A stretch of 64,000 nt of DNA from Pseudomonas morbosilactucae (GTDB taxonomy: Bacteria > Pseudomonadota > Gammaproteobacteria > Pseudomonadales > Pseudomonadaceae): positions 1-64,000 of the forward strand of contig NZ_JALQCW010000069.1 in assembly GCF_023241715.1 (NCBI RefSeq). The letters are read 5' to 3'. The position numbers were made by a program, and so were the translations under genes. The notes below the pieces were generated by a model that searched no databases, was not told the DNA's origin, and worked only from the letters and a program-made list of their open reading frames with translations. Shown here in pieces: positions 55,536-63,565 of the stretch. How positions within the stretch are numbered: the first letter of the stretch is position 1; every line of letters begins with the position of its first letter.

Positions 55536-56042
55536 ATGCCTCCCGCTGACCCGCCCCTCAATCAACAGATCCACACCCTCTATAGCGAACACCACGGCTG
55601 GCTGCAGGCGTGGCTCAAGCGCAAGTTGGGCAATGCCTGGGATGCGGCGGACCTGGCCCATGACACCTTCCTGCGCCTGCTCAGCCGCCCGCTGACCCGG
55701 CCCCTGGGTCATGAGCCCCGGGCGCTGCTGACCCACATTGCCAAAGGCTTGGTGGTGGACCGCTGGCGGCGCCAGGACGTGGAGCGCGCGTACCTGGAAA
55801 CCATCGCGCACCTGCCGGTCGAAGAGGTGCCCGGCCCGGAAACCCGCCTGCTGATACTGGAGGCGCTGTGGCGCATCGAAGCCCTGCTGCGGGAGATGCC
55901 GGCGGCCACCCGTGAAGCGTTCCTGCTGTCGCAGATCGAGGGCCTGACTTACCCACAGATCGCCGCCCGGCTGGACCTGTCGCTGATCACGGTCAAACGC
56001 TACATGCGCAGTGCCTTCATCACCTGCCTGAGCGTGGCCTGA
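55536..56042 (+). CDS. FecI-type ECF sigma factor
   Basis: A 168-aa sigma factor. Region 2 (LYSEHHGWLQAWLKRKLGNA, AADLAHDTFLRLL) and region 4 (AFLLSQIEGLTYPQIAARLD, SLITVKRYM) are clear and typical of the iron-starvation group. It should be held by the FecR protein encoded next and freed when the receptor at 57109 binds its ligand. Its stop overlaps the FecR start (TGATG). I see no convincing Fur box in the 294 bases before it. Confidence 0.93.
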   Translation: MPPADPPLNQQIHTLYSEHHGWLQAWLKRKLGNAWDAADLAHDTFLRLLSRPLTRPLGHEPRALLTHIAKGLVVDRWRRQDVERAYLETIAHLPVEEVPGPETRLLILEALWRIEALLREMPAATREAFLLSQIEGLTYPQIAARLDLSLITVKRYMRSAFITCLSVA

Positions 56043-57001
56043 TGAACCCGAACAGCATTGACCCGCAGATCCTCGGCGAGGCCGCCGACTGGCTGGTGCA
56101 ATTGCATTCCGGCACCGCCACTGCCGAAGATCATCAGGCGATCCAGCAATGGCGTAGCCGCAGCGCCGCCCATGCCCAAGCCTGGCTGCGGGCCGAGGCG
56201 ATCCTTGGTGACTTGCGCAATGTTCCTGCCGGCATCGCCGTGCAAACCCTGCAACGGGCCGAACGTCGCGACGGCTTGAGTCGGCGCCAGACCCTCACCC
56301 GCCTCGGACTGTTGCTGCTTGCCGGCCCCGTGGGCATTGCCTGCCAGCAAGTGTCGTGGGAGCAATGGACCGCCGACCAGCGCACCGCCGTCGGCGAACA
56401 GAAAAACCTGCAACTGCCCGATGGTTCGCACCTGCTGCTCAACACCGACAGTTCCCTGGACATCGCCTTCAACGCCCAAGAGCGCCGGGTCCGCTTGCTC
56501 ACCGGGGAAGTGCTGATCAGCACCGCCCAGGACCCCGGCAACCGCCCCTTTATTGTGCAAACCCCGCAAGGCACGGCCCGGGCCCTAGGCACCCGGTTCT
56601 GCGTGCGGATCAACGGCGTACGCAGCCAGGTCTCGGTGCTTGAGGGCGCGGTGCAAGTCAGGCCGCAACAGCTGGGCGAGCAAGCCCTGATCAACGCCGG
56701 CGAACGCCTGAGTTTCAAAAGTGATCGACTCGACCCGCTGGAACCCTTCGCCGCCAGCAGCCTGACCTGGGACAAAGGCATGCTGATGGCCAACAACCTG
56801 CGCTTGGCGGAACTGCTCGACGAGCTCTCGCGCTATCGCCCCGGAGTCTTACGCTGCGCCAGCGAAGTGGCCGAGATCAGGGTTTCCGGAGCGTTCCCCC
56901 TGCGTGACACCGAGGCCAGCCTGGGGTTGCTGCAAGACACCCTGCCGTTGCGGGTCAGCCGCCTGACGCGCTTCTGGGTGTCGGTGGACGCCGCCAGCTG
57001 A
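56042..57001 (+). CDS. FecR-type anti-sigma/regulatory protein
   Basis: A 319-aa protein. The N-terminal part (about 8-55, AADWLVQLHSGTATAEDHQA) is the cytoplasmic sigma-binding DUF4880 domain. One transmembrane helix follows (about 85-103, LTRLGLLLLAGPVGIACQQ), then the periplasmic FecR domain (about 115-215, LPDGSHLLLNTDSSLDIAF) and a C-terminal STN-interacting region. It passes the receptor signal to the sigma factor. It overlaps the sigma gene by one base. Confidence 0.93.
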   Translation: MNPNSIDPQILGEAADWLVQLHSGTATAEDHQAIQQWRSRSAAHAQAWLRAEAILGDLRNVPAGIAVQTLQRAERRDGLSRRQTLTRLGLLLLAGPVGIACQQVSWEQWTADQRTAVGEQKNLQLPDGSHLLLNTDSSLDIAFNAQERRVRLLTGEVLISTAQDPGNRPFIVQTPQGTARALGTRFCVRINGVRSQVSVLEGAVQVRPQQLGEQALINAGERLSFKSDRLDPLEPFAASSLTWDKGMLMANNLRLAELLDELSRYRPGVLRCASEVAEIRVSGAFPLRDTEASLGLLQDTLPLRVSRLTRFWVSVDAAS

Positions 57002-57061
57002 TTCTCACGCTCGAAAAATAAATACGCGGTGGCTGATACCTTTTTCCGTCTCGTTCGGTGA

Positions 57062-57088
57062 GTGGAATAACCCCCCCCCTTATTCCAC
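57062..57088 (+). promoter_or_regulatory. Hairpin with a poly-C loop before the signalling receptor
   Basis: GTGGAATAA and TTATTCCAC form a perfect 9-bp stem with nine C in the loop, 20 bases before the ATG of the receptor. It may be an mRNA leader element or a regulator site; the homopolymer is also a place where a sequencing error could hide. Confidence 0.45.
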
Positions 57089-57108
57089 GCGTTGCACAGG
57101 AACCCCGA

Positions 57109-59532
57109 ATGACTCCCAGGCCCCTGCATTCATTGACTGTTTTCCCCCTCAAGGCCCTGGGCCTGTCCGTGACCCTGGCGCTGGGTGCCCTGCTACCGAC
57201 CGCGCAAAGCCTGGCCGCCGAGGACAGCTCGGCCAGCGTCCAGCGCTACGCCATCGCTCCCGGCCCCTTGAACCAGGTGCTGGCGCAATTCGCCGCCAGC
57301 GCCGGGGTGCCGCTGTCATTCGACCCGGCCTTGCTGGGCAATCGCCAAAGCAGCGGCTTGCAGGGTGAATACAACGTGCAGGAGGGTTTTGCCCGCTTGT
57401 TGCAACGCAGCGGCCTGAGCCTGAGCAGCGGCGCCAACGGCTACACCCTGGTGCCCCAGGCCAGCGACGGCGCCCTGGAATTGGGAGCGACCACCGTCAG
57501 CGCCCAAGCCGACGACGGCGATGACAGCTACGCCGGCGGCCAAGTGGCCCGGGGCGCACGCCTGGGCGTGCTGGGCAACCAGCAACTCAAGGATGTGCCT
57601 TTCAGCGTCACTGCCTTCACCGCCAAGACCATCGCCGACCAACAGGCCCAGACCGTGGGCGACGTGTTGCTCAACGACGCATCGGTGCGCCAGTCTGCCG
57701 GCTTCGGCAACTTTTCCCAGGTGTTCATGATTCGCGGCCTGCCCCTGAACGGCGATGACATTTCCTATAACGGTCTCTACGGCGTGCTGCCCCGGCAGAT
57801 CATCGCCACCGAAGCCCTGGAGCGGGTGGAACTGTTCAAGGGTCCGAATGCTTTCGTCAACGGCGTCACCCCCGGTGGCAGCGGCATCGGCGGCGGGGTC
57901 AACCTGCAACCCAAGCGCGCCGGCGACACCCCGACCCGCAGCGTGACCCTGGACAGCAACGGCAGCGGCCGCACTGGCGGGCACATCGACCTAGGCCAAC
58001 GCTTTGGCGAAGACCAGCGCTTCGGCGCGCGGCTCAACCTGTTGCAACGCGAAGGCCAGACCCGTATCGACGACGAAGACCAGCGTTCGACCCTGGCCAC
58101 CCTGGGCCTGGACTATCGCGGTGAGCGCCTGCGACTGTCAGCGGACGTGGGCTACCAGAAGCAAGTCATCAATCAGGGGCGCCCGGTGGTCTACCTGGCC
58201 AGCACCCTGGACAAAGTGCCCCACGCGCCGTCTGCCAAGGGCAACTACGCCCAAAGCTGGAGCTACTCGCAACTGGAAGACACCTTCGGCATGGCTCGGG
58301 CCGAATACGATTTCAGCGACAACTGGACCGGCTACGTGGCTGGCGGTGCCAAGCACACACGGGAGAACGGTGTGTATTCCTCGCTCACCCTCAACGACCT
58401 GGCCGGCAACGGCCGTGGCGGCATGCTGTACTCGCCCCACGACGAGGATAACCAGAGCTTGATGGCCGGCCTCAATGGTCGGGTGCAGACCGGGCCGATC
58501 AGCCATCAACTGAACCTCGGCCTCGCGGGCATGTGGGGCGAACAGCGCTCGGCCTTCGAAAACATCGGCGCCGCCTCCCGTTACTTCAACAACATTTATC
58601 ACCCAACGCCCCAGCCGCGCCCGACGCCGACCTCATTCGGCAGCGACATCCACGACCCACGCATTGTCGGCAAGAACCAGCTCAAGAGCGCGGCCCTCTC
58701 CGACACCCTGGGCTTCATCGATGACCGGGTTCTGCTGACCCTGGGCCTGCGCCGGCAATCCATAAGCGTCGATGGCTGGAACACCACCAGCGGCGCCCGT
58801 ACCGCCCGCTACCAGGAGTCCATCACCACGCCGGTCTATGGGCTGGTGCTCAAGCCCTGGGAATATGTGTCGTTCTACGCCAACCGCATCGAAGGCCTGG
58901 CCAAGGGGCCAACCCCACCGACCAGCGCCAGCAACAACCAGGACACTTTCCCTCCGGTACGCAGCAAACAAGTGGAAGCCGGGGTACGCCTGGACATGGA
59001 CACCTTCGGCGGCAGCCTGGGGGTGTATCGCATCGAGCAGCCGTCCAGCTACACCCAGGACGGAATCTTCCGGGTCGACGGCCAGCAATTGAACAAGGGC
59101 GTGGAACTCAGCCTGTATGGCGAGCCCCTGCGCGGCCTGCGCCTGCTGGGCGGTGCCACGGTTATGAAGACCCGCATCGACGGCAGCGTCAACGGCGTCA
59201 ATGACGGCAACCGCGCGGTGGGCGTGCCGAGCTTCCAGTTGAACATCGGGGCGGACTGGGACGTGCCGGGAGTTGAAGGCGCCGCCCTGAGTGCACGCAT
59301 GCTGCGCACCGGCGGCCAGTACGTGAACGCCAGCAACAGCTTGAGCCTGCCCACCTGGAACCGCTTCGACCTCGGCTCACGCTACCGTTTCAAGCTGGAT
59401 GAAAAGGACATCACCCTGCGAGCCAACCTGGAAAACGTGGCTAACACGGCCTACTGGGCCTCGGCCAACGGCGGCTACCTGACCCAAGGTACACCGCGCA
59501 CCCTGAAAGTCTCGGCGACCCTGGACTTCTAA
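57109..59532 (+). CDS. TonB-dependent siderophore receptor with STN signalling domain
   Basis: An 807-aa outer-membrane receptor with a signal peptide (LKALGLSVTLALGALLPTAQ, cut near LAA-ED), an STN/secretin domain (about 45-120, IAPGPLNQVLAQFAASAGVP, LQGEYNVQEGFARLLQ), plug (LKDVPFSVTAFTAKTI, VFMIRGLPL, VELFKGPNAFVNG) and barrel ending PRTLKVSATLDF. The STN domain touches FecR in the periplasm, so this is a transducing receptor. It is the third gene of the FecI-FecR-receptor unit. Its ligand is most likely a xenosiderophore of the FoxA/FiuA type; I cannot name it. Confidence 0.93.
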   Translation: MTPRPLHSLTVFPLKALGLSVTLALGALLPTAQSLAAEDSSASVQRYAIAPGPLNQVLAQFAASAGVPLSFDPALLGNRQSSGLQGEYNVQEGFARLLQRSGLSLSSGANGYTLVPQASDGALELGATTVSAQADDGDDSYAGGQVARGARLGVLGNQQLKDVPFSVTAFTAKTIADQQAQTVGDVLLNDASVRQSAGFGNFSQVFMIRGLPLNGDDISYNGLYGVLPRQIIATEALERVELFKGPNAFVNGVTPGGSGIGGGVNLQPKRAGDTPTRSVTLDSNGSGRTGGHIDLGQRFGEDQRFGARLNLLQREGQTRIDDEDQRSTLATLGLDYRGERLRLSADVGYQKQVINQGRPVVYLASTLDKVPHAPSAKGNYAQSWSYSQLEDTFGMARAEYDFSDNWTGYVAGGAKHTRENGVYSSLTLNDLAGNGRGGMLYSPHDEDNQSLMAGLNGRVQTGPISHQLNLGLAGMWGEQRSAFENIGAASRYFNNIYHPTPQPRPTPTSFGSDIHDPRIVGKNQLKSAALSDTLGFIDDRVLLTLGLRRQSISVDGWNTTSGARTARYQESITTPVYGLVLKPWEYVSFYANRIEGLAKGPTPPTSASNNQDTFPPVRSKQVEAGVRLDMDTFGGSLGVYRIEQPSSYTQDGIFRVDGQQLNKGVELSLYGEPLRGLRLLGGATVMKTRIDGSVNGVNDGNRAVGVPSFQLNIGADWDVPGVEGAALSARMLRTGGQYVNASNSLSLPTWNRFDLGSRYRFKLDEKDITLRANLENVANTAYWASANGGYLTQGTPRTLKVSATLDF

Positions 59533-59619
59533 GGCGGCGCATGGCCGGGCTGCGAGCCCGACCACCTGAAACGCCCACGCTCCCGAAGGAGGCCGTGGGG
59601 GGCAGAGTTTGGAACGTCG

Positions 59620-59694
59620 AGCTTCAAGCCTGAAGCTTGAAGCTTGAAGCTTGAAGCTTGAAGCTCCGAGCTTGCAGCTTAACGCTTAACGCTT
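59620..59694. repeat. Short tandem repeats TGAAGCT and AACGCTT
   Basis: Five perfect copies of TGAAGCT run from 59631 to 59665, and two copies of AACGCTT from 59681 to 59694. The first block folds back on AGCTTCAAGC at 59620-59629 to give a 10-bp stem, so it could end transcription of both convergent genes. Related AGCTT-rich repeats occur in Pseudomonas intergenic DNA. Confidence 0.65.
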
Positions 59695-60142
59695 AACGCG
59701 ACAGCATCCTCCAGCCCTGATGCAAGGCCGGTATCCAGCTCACCTCGTGGGTCACGCCACGAACCTGCGGGGGGTCCACCCGGGCCATCAGGCGCTTGAG
59801 GGCTTGCGCGTCAGGCAAGCGCGCCGGGCTGATCTGGACCTTGCTGCGCAGGTTGAACGAAGGTGGCGATAACGCCTGGCCGTCATAGACCAGAGCATGA
59901 CCGACTTGCGGGTTGTTCAGGCAAAACGCCAGGAGGTCGAGCCCGGACGGTGCGCCCAGGGAGGCGTTGACAATCAGCAGATCGAAGGGCTCGCACCCGT
60001 ACTCCACCAGACTCAACAGTTCTTCAAGGCTGTGCACCGGCGCGATGCGGTAATAGCCCATCTGGTTCAACGTTCTCTCGATTCTCATCCGATAAAAATG
60101 CTGCTCATCGGCAATCAGGATACGCAGCGCTTTGTTTGCCAT
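59693..60142 (-). CDS. Receiver-like protein without phosphoacceptor Asp
   Basis: A 149-aa protein with the layout of a stand-alone receiver. The N-terminal strand LRILIADEQHFYRMR has the acidic pair (Asp 12, Glu 13). At the phosphoacceptor position the sequence is LLIVNASLGAPSGLDLL, so the Asp is Asn 59. The usual KP motif is also not present. Phosphorylation in the usual way is therefore unlikely, and it is probably a pseudo-receiver that signals by binding. The C-terminal 30 residues go beyond a normal receiver. No kinase is adjacent. The codon for Asn 59 (AAC) is one base away from the Asp codon GAC. Confidence 0.8.
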   Translation of the reverse strand: MANKALRILIADEQHFYRMRIERTLNQMGYYRIAPVHSLEELLSLVEYGCEPFDLLIVNASLGAPSGLDLLAFCLNNPQVGHALVYDGQALSPPSFNLRSKVQISPARLPDAQALKRLMARVDPPQVRGVTHEVSWIPALHQGWRMLSR

Positions 60143-60316
60143 GTTGATAACCCTGTGTAGTCAAATCCGGGCCCGCGGATGCCAGCCTTCTGCATAACGG
60201 CAAAAGGCTAAGGACATCGCGGATTACTGGCTTTAGGAACATTCTTAAAACCGCGCCTGAATACCCGCCCGGCCGCTGTACGGTCCAGCCGCCAGGCAGA
60301 GGCGCGGCAACAGCCC

Positions 60317-63085
60317 CTATTGCCAGCCGAAGCGCCGGACGTAAAAGCCTTTGACCGCCTGGGTCAGGGCCATGTACGCCAGCAGGATCAACGGCAGGAA
60401 CACAAAGTACAGCGACGGCAACGCCTGCAATTTGAAGTAGTGCGCCAGCGGCCCCATCGGCAGGAAGATCCCCACGGCCATGATGATCCCGGTCATCACC
60501 ATCAGCGGCAGGGCCGCGCGGCTTTGCAGGAACGGAATCTTCGGCGTGCGGATCATGTGCACGATCAGGGTCTGGGTCAGCAGCCCCACCACGAACCAGC
60601 CGGACTGGAACAGCGTCTGGTGGTCCGGGGTATTGGCGTCGAAGACGTACCACATCAAGGCAAAGGTGGTGATGTCGAAGATCGAGCTGATGGGCCCGAA
60701 AAACAGCATGAACCGTCCCACATCCCCGGGCTGCCAGCGCTGGGGTTGCTTGAGCATTTCCTCGTCGACGTTATCGAACGGAATGGCGATCTGGGAAATG
60801 TCATACAGCAGGTTCTGCACCAGCAAATGCATCGGCAACATCGGCAGGAACGGGATAAAGGCGCTGGCCACCAGCACCGAGAACACGTTGCCGAAATTGG
60901 AGCTGGCGGTCATCTTGATGTACTTGAGCATGTTGGCGAAGGTCCGGCGTCCTTCCAGCACGCCCTCCTCCAGCACCATCAGGCTCTTTTCCAGGAGGAT
61001 GATGTCGGCGGCTTCCTTGGCGATGTCCACCGCGCTGTCCACGGAAATGCCGATGTCGGCGGTGCGCAGCGCCGGGGCGTCGTTGATGCCGTCGCCCATG
61101 AACCCCACCACGTGACCGTTGGCCTTGAGCAGGCGAACGATGCGTTCCTTGTGGGTCGGCGTCAGCTTGGCGAACACGTTAGTGGTCTCCACCGCCTTGG
61201 CCAGCGCCTCGTCGCTCATGCCCTCAATGTCGTTGCCCAGCAGCAGGCCTTGTTGCTCCAGGCCCACTTCACGGCAAATCTTCGCCGTGACCCGCTCGTT
61301 GTCGCCGGTCAGCACTTTCACCGCTACGCCATGCTCGGCCAGGGCCTTGAGCGCCGGGGCAGTGCTTTCCTTGGGCGGATCGAGAAAGGCCACGTAGCCG
61401 ATCAGCGTCAGTTCCTGCTCATCGGCCAGGCTGTAGGTATCGCGCCCCTCCAGCATCGGCCGCGCCGCCACCGCCACCACACGCAGCCCCTCTTCATTGA
61501 GCGCCGCAGTCACCTGACGAATCCGCTCCAGCAACGTGTCGGTCAAGGCCTCTTCAGCCTCACCGTGACGCACCCGCTGGCACACCGCCAGGACCTCTTC
61601 CACCGCCCCTTTGCAGATCAACAGATGCGGACGGTCCTTCTCGGCCACCACCACCGACATGCGCCGCCGGGTGAAGTCGAACGGGATCTCGTCGACCTTC
61701 TGGAAAGCCGTGCCGACCTTGAGTTCGCGGTGCACTTCCACATGCTCCAGCACTGCCACGTCCAGCAGGTTTTTCAGCCCGGTCTGGTAGTAGCTGTTGA
61801 GGTAGGCCATCTCCAGCACGTCATCGGAGTCCTCGCCCCAGACGTCCACATGCCGCGCCAGGAAGATCTTGTCCTGGGTCAGGGTGCCGGTCTTGTCGGT
61901 GCACAGCACGTCCATGGCGCCGAAGTTCTGGATCGCGTCCAAGCGCTTGACGATGACCTTCTTGCGCGACAGGAACACCGCCCCCTTGGCCAGGGTCGAG
62001 GTGACAATCATCGGCAGCATTTCCGGGGTCAGGCCCACGGCAATCGACAGGGCGAACAACAGCGCCTCCATCCAGTCGCCCTTGGTGAAACCGTTGATGA
62101 ACAACACCAGCGGCGCCATGACGAACATAAAGCGGATCAGCAGCCAGCTGACCTTGTTGACCCCACTCTGGAACGACGTGGGCGCGCGGTCGGTGGCACT
62201 GACACGCTGGGCCAGGGCACCGAAATAGGTGCTGTTGCCGGTGGTGAGGATCACCGCCGTGGCCGAACCGGACACCACGTTGGTGCCCATGAACAGGATG
62301 TTGTCCAGGTCCAGGGGGTTGCTGGTGTCGGCGTCCTGCTGGCGAGGAAATTTCTCCACCGGCATGGACTCACCGGTCATCGCCGCCTGGCTGACGAACA
62401 AATCCTTGGCGCTGAGCACCCGGCAATCGGCGGGAATCATGTCCCCGGCCGACAGCACAATCAGGTCCCCCGGCACCAGTTGCTTGATCGGCAGCTCGAT
62501 TCGCTGAGCCCCCTGGCTGGCAGCGGCCGCCCCCTGGAAACGGCCAAACACCGGCGGCGTCGCCTGGGCAGCGGCACCGCTGCGCATCACCGTGGCGGTG
62601 TTGCTGACCATGGCCTTCAAGGCATCGGCGGCCTGGTTCGACTTGGCCTCCTGCCAGAAACGCAGCAGGGTCGAGAGCACCACCATGGAGAAAATCACCG
62701 TGGCGGCCTTCATGTCCTCGGTCAGCCAGGAAATCACCGCCAACAAAGTCAGCAGCAGGTTGAAGGGGTTTTTATAGCAGTGCCACAGGTGCACCCAGGC
62801 TGGCAGCGGCTGCTCGTGCTCGACCTCATTAAGGCCATGTCGCTCGCGCAGCGCGGCAGCTTCCGCCTCGCTCAAGCCGTCACTGTGACTGCCCAATTGG
62901 TCCAGCAGCGCTGACGCATCGCTGTTGGCCGCCACCACCAGGGTGTGCGCCAGGGTGGGCGGCACATCGCGACTGACGCTGGCGTCACTGAAGTTTTCCA
63001 GCAACGCCAGGCGGCGAAAATGGCGGGCGAAATGCCGGGTCCGCAGAAAGCCGGCAAAGAACTCTTTCAAGAGGGTGAGGTTCAT
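60317..63085 (-). CDS. mgtA: Magnesium-translocating P-type ATPase
   Basis: A 922-aa inner-membrane P3B ATPase. The actuator TAMTGESMPVEK-like loop is AAMTGESMPVEKF, the phosphorylation site is CTDKTGTLTQDK, the hinge is FMGDGINDAPALRTAD, and the transmembrane segment VGLTPEMLPMIV is typical of MgtA. It imports Mg2+ when external Mg2+ is low. The long leader before it (about 480 bases) is usual for genes controlled by Mg2+ and PhoP. The ATG at 63085 has AGGGGA at good spacing. Confidence 0.95.
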   Translation of the reverse strand: MNLTLLKEFFAGFLRTRHFARHFRRLALLENFSDASVSRDVPPTLAHTLVVAANSDASALLDQLGSHSDGLSEAEAAALRERHGLNEVEHEQPLPAWVHLWHCYKNPFNLLLTLLAVISWLTEDMKAATVIFSMVVLSTLLRFWQEAKSNQAADALKAMVSNTATVMRSGAAAQATPPVFGRFQGAAAASQGAQRIELPIKQLVPGDLIVLSAGDMIPADCRVLSAKDLFVSQAAMTGESMPVEKFPRQQDADTSNPLDLDNILFMGTNVVSGSATAVILTTGNSTYFGALAQRVSATDRAPTSFQSGVNKVSWLLIRFMFVMAPLVLFINGFTKGDWMEALLFALSIAVGLTPEMLPMIVTSTLAKGAVFLSRKKVIVKRLDAIQNFGAMDVLCTDKTGTLTQDKIFLARHVDVWGEDSDDVLEMAYLNSYYQTGLKNLLDVAVLEHVEVHRELKVGTAFQKVDEIPFDFTRRRMSVVVAEKDRPHLLICKGAVEEVLAVCQRVRHGEAEEALTDTLLERIRQVTAALNEEGLRVVAVAARPMLEGRDTYSLADEQELTLIGYVAFLDPPKESTAPALKALAEHGVAVKVLTGDNERVTAKICREVGLEQQGLLLGNDIEGMSDEALAKAVETTNVFAKLTPTHKERIVRLLKANGHVVGFMGDGINDAPALRTADIGISVDSAVDIAKEAADIILLEKSLMVLEEGVLEGRRTFANMLKYIKMTASSNFGNVFSVLVASAFIPFLPMLPMHLLVQNLLYDISQIAIPFDNVDEEMLKQPQRWQPGDVGRFMLFFGPISSIFDITTFALMWYVFDANTPDHQTLFQSGWFVVGLLTQTLIVHMIRTPKIPFLQSRAALPLMVMTGIIMAVGIFLPMGPLAHYFKLQALPSLYFVFLPLILLAYMALTQAVKGFYVRRFGWQ

Positions 63086-63103
63086 GGCTGTGTCCCCTGA
63101 CGA

Positions 63104-63190
63104 TCAGCTCAGAAAGACCCGCAGCAGGTACCGCACCCGTCGTGCCGACCGGCATGACAGGCGAGTTCGTAGCGCGACGATGACGGGCAT
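63104..63190 (-). CDS. Candidate 28-aa leader peptide of mgtA
   Basis: An ATG frame (MPVIVALRTRLSCRSARRVR, then YLLRVFLS) ends 18 bases before the mgtA start. It is Arg-rich (7 of 28) and could work as a sensing leader like MgtL, which is Pro-rich in Salmonella. Its ribosome site is weak, and such short frames are common in GC-rich DNA, so this is only a candidate. Confidence 0.25.
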   Translation of the reverse strand: MPVIVALRTRLSCRSARRVRYLLRVFLS

Positions 63191-63503
63191 CGCGCACTGT
63201 TCAGTGTCGTAGAGAGAGGCGTCGGGAGGCCGGCCGTAAGGGCCGTGATCGGGATGCCGCTGCTCGCTGTTACGGCGAGGCAACGACAGACAAAGAGCTG
63301 CGCGTTAGCTTGCCGGGAAGGTGCCGGTTAACAAAACCGGCCGACTACTGTCACTCGAACAAGTACCCACTCTGGGTCTCCGCTTGGTTGAAAACGGGCG
63401 AAGCTTACGCCGCGCTATTGGCCGAGTAAATCGCCTGGGGAGCTCCGCGAGGGGGAATTGAACGGTTCTTCAGCGAGGGTTCAGGAATGGCAGGATGAGG
63501 GCG

Positions 63504-63558
63504 AAAAAAAGCCGGCCAGCCGCCCCTGCCGAATCAAGGCAGGGACCGGCTGGCCGGT
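63504..63558 (-). terminator. Rho-independent terminator of pvdA
   Basis: On the minus strand a long stem (CCGGCCAGCC / GGCTGGCCGG, with an inner CCCTGCC / GGCAGGG) is followed by a run of seven T, right after the pvdA stop codon. This is a classic intrinsic terminator. Confidence 0.9.
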
Positions 63559-63565
63559 GCACGAA

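Larger units (their letters stand above)
63086..63565 (-). other. Long leader/intergenic region before mgtA
   Basis: About 480 bases between mgtA and pvdA. It contains a candidate leader ORF (63104-63190), a small stem-loop with GCCGGTT / AACCGGC arms (63323-63341) and, at its far end, the pvdA terminator. I see no M-box riboswitch pattern. The region should hold the mgtA promoter, but I cannot locate it safely. Confidence 0.55.

Noticed and set aside
63086..63565. M-box riboswitch before mgtA
   Set aside because: I do not see the conserved M-box core or its loop sequences, and this class is not usual in Pseudomonas.
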